Positions 7,704-10,353 of a stretch of 10,353 nt of DNA are shown here, in pieces. Source of the stretch: Polaromonas sp. GTDB taxonomy: Bacteria; Pseudomonadota; Gammaproteobacteria; Burkholderiales; Burkholderiaceae_C. The notes beneath the pieces were generated by a model that saw only the letters and a program-made list of their open reading frames with translations, did not search any database and had not been told where the DNA came from. The stretch lies in contig JAJAYS010000382.1 in the NCBI GenBank assembly GCA_026786065.1, forward strand, positions 1-10,353, read 5' to 3'. The position numbers were made by a program, and so were the translations under genes. Numbering within the stretch: the first letter of the stretch is position 1; each line of letters starts with the position of its first letter.

Positions 7704-7743
7704 GTCATTCGGCCGTCACGCTTTTCGCGACATTGCGCGATTT
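7704..7743 (-). repeat. remnant copy of glmS 3' end (distal, diverged)
   Basis: Read on the minus strand this encodes KSRNVAKSVTAE followed by a stop, against [16 protein letters not shown] for the resident GlmS: 9 of 12 residues match. Over the best 36 bp (7704-7739) 29 bases agree with the true glmS end at 7957-7992. Some similarity also continues for about 13 bp beyond the stop, where both sites share GCGCACC. Upstream of the Lys codon no GlmS similarity remains. It lies 253 bp from the resident glmS end, in the same orientation. It is a truncated copy with no start and is not a gene. Confidence 0.8.
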
Positions 7744-7748
7744 ATATA

Positions 7749-7766
7749 GCCGCATAACGTTGCGGC
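7749..7766. repeat. small inverted repeat
   Basis: GCCGCA (7749-7754) and TGCGGC (7761-7766) are perfect inverted copies around a 6-nt loop. It lies directly beside the distal glmS-end copy. No U-tract follows on either strand. Confidence 0.5.
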
Positions 7767-7813
7767 ACAAACTGAGCGTCCACCAAGCCAAAAATTTGAC
7801 CCCACTTGCGTCG

Positions 7814-7830
7814 GCGTTGTTGCACAACGC
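7814..7830. repeat. small inverted repeat next to A-tract
   Basis: GCGTTGT (7814-7820) and ACAACGC (7824-7830) form a perfect 7-bp stem with a TGC loop, followed on the plus strand by AAAAA. The A-run is on the wrong side for an intrinsic terminator in either direction. It sits 13 bp before the proximal glmS-end copy. Confidence 0.5.
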
Positions 7831-7842
7831 AAAAACATGCCC

Positions 7843-7884
7843 GTCATTCAACGGTCACGCTTTTGGCCAAATTTCGTGGCTTGT
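7843..7884 (-). repeat. remnant copy of glmS 3' end (proximal, synonymous)
   Basis: Read on the minus strand this encodes [16 protein letters not shown], identical at the protein level to the resident GlmS C-terminus. The DNA agrees with 7957-7998 at 34 of 42 positions, and all eight differences are synonymous, including one Leu codon changed from CTT to TTG. Similarity ends abruptly before the Lys codon. It lies 114 bp beyond the resident glmS stop in the same orientation. It looks like a piece of a glmS gene that evolved under coding constraint and was then left here. It has no start or upstream body. Confidence 0.88.
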
Positions 7885-7892
7885 GTGATCAC

Positions 7893-7915
7893 CTCACATC
7901 GCTTCGCGATATGAG
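7893..7915 (-). terminator. hairpin downstream of glmS, weak terminator candidate
   Basis: CTCACATCGC (7893-7902) and GCGATATGAG (7906-7915) pair over 10 bp around a 3-nt loop. The single mismatch is C-A in the plus-strand RNA but a G-U pair in the minus-strand RNA, so the structure favours the glmS-sense transcript. It begins about 42 nt past the glmS stop. There is no U-run after it, so it may serve as a 3' end stabiliser or a factor-assisted terminator rather than a classical one. Confidence 0.35.
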
Positions 7916-7957
7916 TGCTCCCCAAACCGCGCAGTGGGCTTGCGCGCACCGTGACCG

Positions 7958-9820
<1,863 letters not shown>

Positions 9821-9822
9821 AA

Positions 9823-9849
9823 GCTGCTTTCCGAGTTTCAATAAGCAGC
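9823..9849 (-). promoter_or_regulatory. hairpin over the glmS ribosome-binding site
   Basis: In the glmS transcript, GCUGCUU (9849-9843) can pair perfectly with AAGCAGC (9829-9823) around a 13-nt loop, ending 2 nt before the AUG at 9820. The GGAAAG ribosome site (9832-9827) is split between loop and stem, so the structure could limit ribosome access. The pairing is seen in the sequence; any control of glmS translation by it is inference. The upstream Met at 9841 lies inside the loop. Confidence 0.45.
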
Positions 9850-9956
9850 GATGCTACGGCGGGCGGATTGAAATATGGAATTTAATATGGAGTGGATTCG
9901 GACTATTATTTCAATTCTATTTAACAAAGAAATTTAGTTTCGTAAAACCGTATTAA
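9842..9956. promoter_or_regulatory. glmS / Lrp-type regulator divergent intergenic region
   Basis: This AT-rich stretch between divergent genes must contain both promoters, but I cannot place either with confidence because several weak -10-like runs occur on both strands. It contains a direct repeat AATATGGA (9872-9879 and 9884-9891) with a 12-bp period. No gene is visible. Confidence 0.5.
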
Positions 9957-10353
9957 ATGGAATCTAAACACAATTTTGTCCCTGCGCTGGATATAGTTGA
10001 TCGCCAACTTCTGGACGCACTGCAGCGCGATTGTTCGATCACCAACATCGAGCTTGCGACGAAAGTTCATGTGTCGCCGCCGACCTGTCTGCGCCGGGTC
10101 AAGCGCCTGCACGACGCCGGGCTGATCGAGCGGCAAATTGCGGTGTTGAGCCCGGACAAACTTGCGCCGCTGCTGGGCCACGGCCTGTTGGCGATTGCCG
10201 AGATCACGCTGGACCGCCAGGCCGAAGATGCGCTCGACGCCTTCGAGACCCGCATTGCCCGCGACGCGGCGGTCCAGCAGTGCTACCGCACCTCCCCCGG
10301 CCCCGACTTCATCTTGCAGCTTTACGCGCGCGACATGGCCGACTACCTGGCGC
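9957..10353 (+). CDS. Lrp/AsnC-family transcriptional regulator, partial (3' end outside window)
   Basis: This frame opens at ATG 9957, immediately after an in-frame TAA (9954-9956), and runs off the right edge after 132 codons. Residues about 11-62 form the AsnC-type winged helix-turn-helix (IVDRQLLDALQRD, then ELATKVHVSPPTCLRRVKRL and GLIERQ). From about 70 the RAM ligand-binding domain begins, with LLAIAEITLD (77-86) and the conserved SPGPDFILQLYARD stretch (about 113-126), whose Gly-Pro-Asp is typical of the family. Full-length relatives have about 150-160 residues, so only the last 20-30 are missing. The ribosome site is weak. Ligand and targets cannot be told from the sequence. Divergence from glmS might mean it binds the shared gap, which is inference. 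Confidence 0.9.
   Translation, partial: MESKHNFVPALDIVDRQLLDALQRDCSITNIELATKVHVSPPTCLRRVKRLHDAGLIERQIAVLSPDKLAPLLGHGLLAIAEITLDRQAEDALDAFETRIARDAAVQQCYRTSPGPDFILQLYARDMADYLA

Larger units (their letters stand above)
7640..7957. other. boxA/glmS convergent intergenic region
   Basis: This 318-bp stretch lies between the convergent boxA and glmS genes. I see no convincing gene. It contains three tandem GTGACC hexamers (7653-7670), two extra copies of the glmS 3' end (7704-7743 and 7843-7884), and hairpins at 7749-7766, 7814-7830 and 7893-7915. No hairpin is followed by a U-rich run on either strand, so a classical intrinsic terminator is not evident for either operon. The bases around 7781-7805 resemble the sort of sequence found at insertion-sequence edges, but no element is identifiable. 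Confidence 0.7.

Noticed and set aside
7781..7805. Insertion-sequence end near the TTTGACCCC motif
   Set aside because: No matching inverted end, target duplication or transposase fragment is visible in the window.
7814..7830. Intrinsic terminator for boxCBA
   Set aside because: The stem is followed by an A-run on the plus strand, not a T-run, and on the minus strand the U-run would come before the stem.
7884..7898. CRP-like site TGTGA-N5-TCACA
   Set aside because: The spacer is 5 bp instead of 6, and it lies between convergent gene ends with no promoter nearby.
9821..9841. Upstream in-frame ATG at 9841 as the glmS start
   Set aside because: It would add MKLGKQL before MCGIV. The N-terminal-nucleophile mechanism requires Cys directly after the initiator Met, and a ribosome site sits before 9820.
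9821..9956. glmS ribozyme or riboswitch upstream of glmS
   Set aside because: The self-cleaving glmS ribozyme is known mainly from Gram-positive bacteria and needs more than 100 structured nt. This AT-rich leader shows only one small hairpin.

Overview
The window looks like chromosomal DNA of a high-GC betaproteobacterium, most likely a Comamonadaceae-type member of the Burkholderiales. This rests on the box gene set with a BoxR-type regulator and on a glmS gene lying divergently from an Lrp/AsnC regulator. I assign it from protein resemblance and gene order remembered from those families, not from a search.

Positions 1-7639 hold an aerobic benzoyl-CoA (box) pathway locus. The minus strand carries benzoate-CoA ligase (bclA), followed with a 4-bp ATGA overlap by an alpha/beta hydrolase cut off by the window edge. 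Divergently on the plus strand lie boxR (XRE helix-turn-helix fused to a shikimate-kinase-like domain), boxC, boxB and boxA. Together they convert benzoate to benzoyl-CoA (BclA), epoxidise the ring with NADPH and O2 (BoxA reductase plus BoxB di-iron oxygenase), and open the ring to 3,4-dehydroadipyl-CoA semialdehyde plus formate (BoxC). The semialdehyde dehydrogenase (boxD/boxZ), a benzoate transporter and the beta-oxidation genes are not in the window. The bclA and boxC promoters share the same element, TGCA-N6-TGCTTGAC, in which a BoxR-like operator runs into the -35 box.

Positions 7640-7957 are a non-coding junction between the convergent box operon and glmS. The junction holds two extra copies of the last 12 codons plus stop of glmS, in the glmS orientation, and several small hairpins. 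One copy differs from the resident glmS end only at synonymous positions. This resembles scars of elements that used the glmS 3' end (the attTn7 region) as a target. It is the most unusual feature of the window.

Positions 7958-9820 are glmS on the minus strand (GlcN-6-P synthase; the start is corrected to the Met-Cys-Gly start). An AT-rich 136-bp gap follows, and then the 5' part of an Lrp/AsnC-family regulator on the plus strand runs off the right edge. I found no CRISPR array, rRNA, tRNA or intact mobile element. Apart from the glmS-end copies, the window is well explained by known systems.
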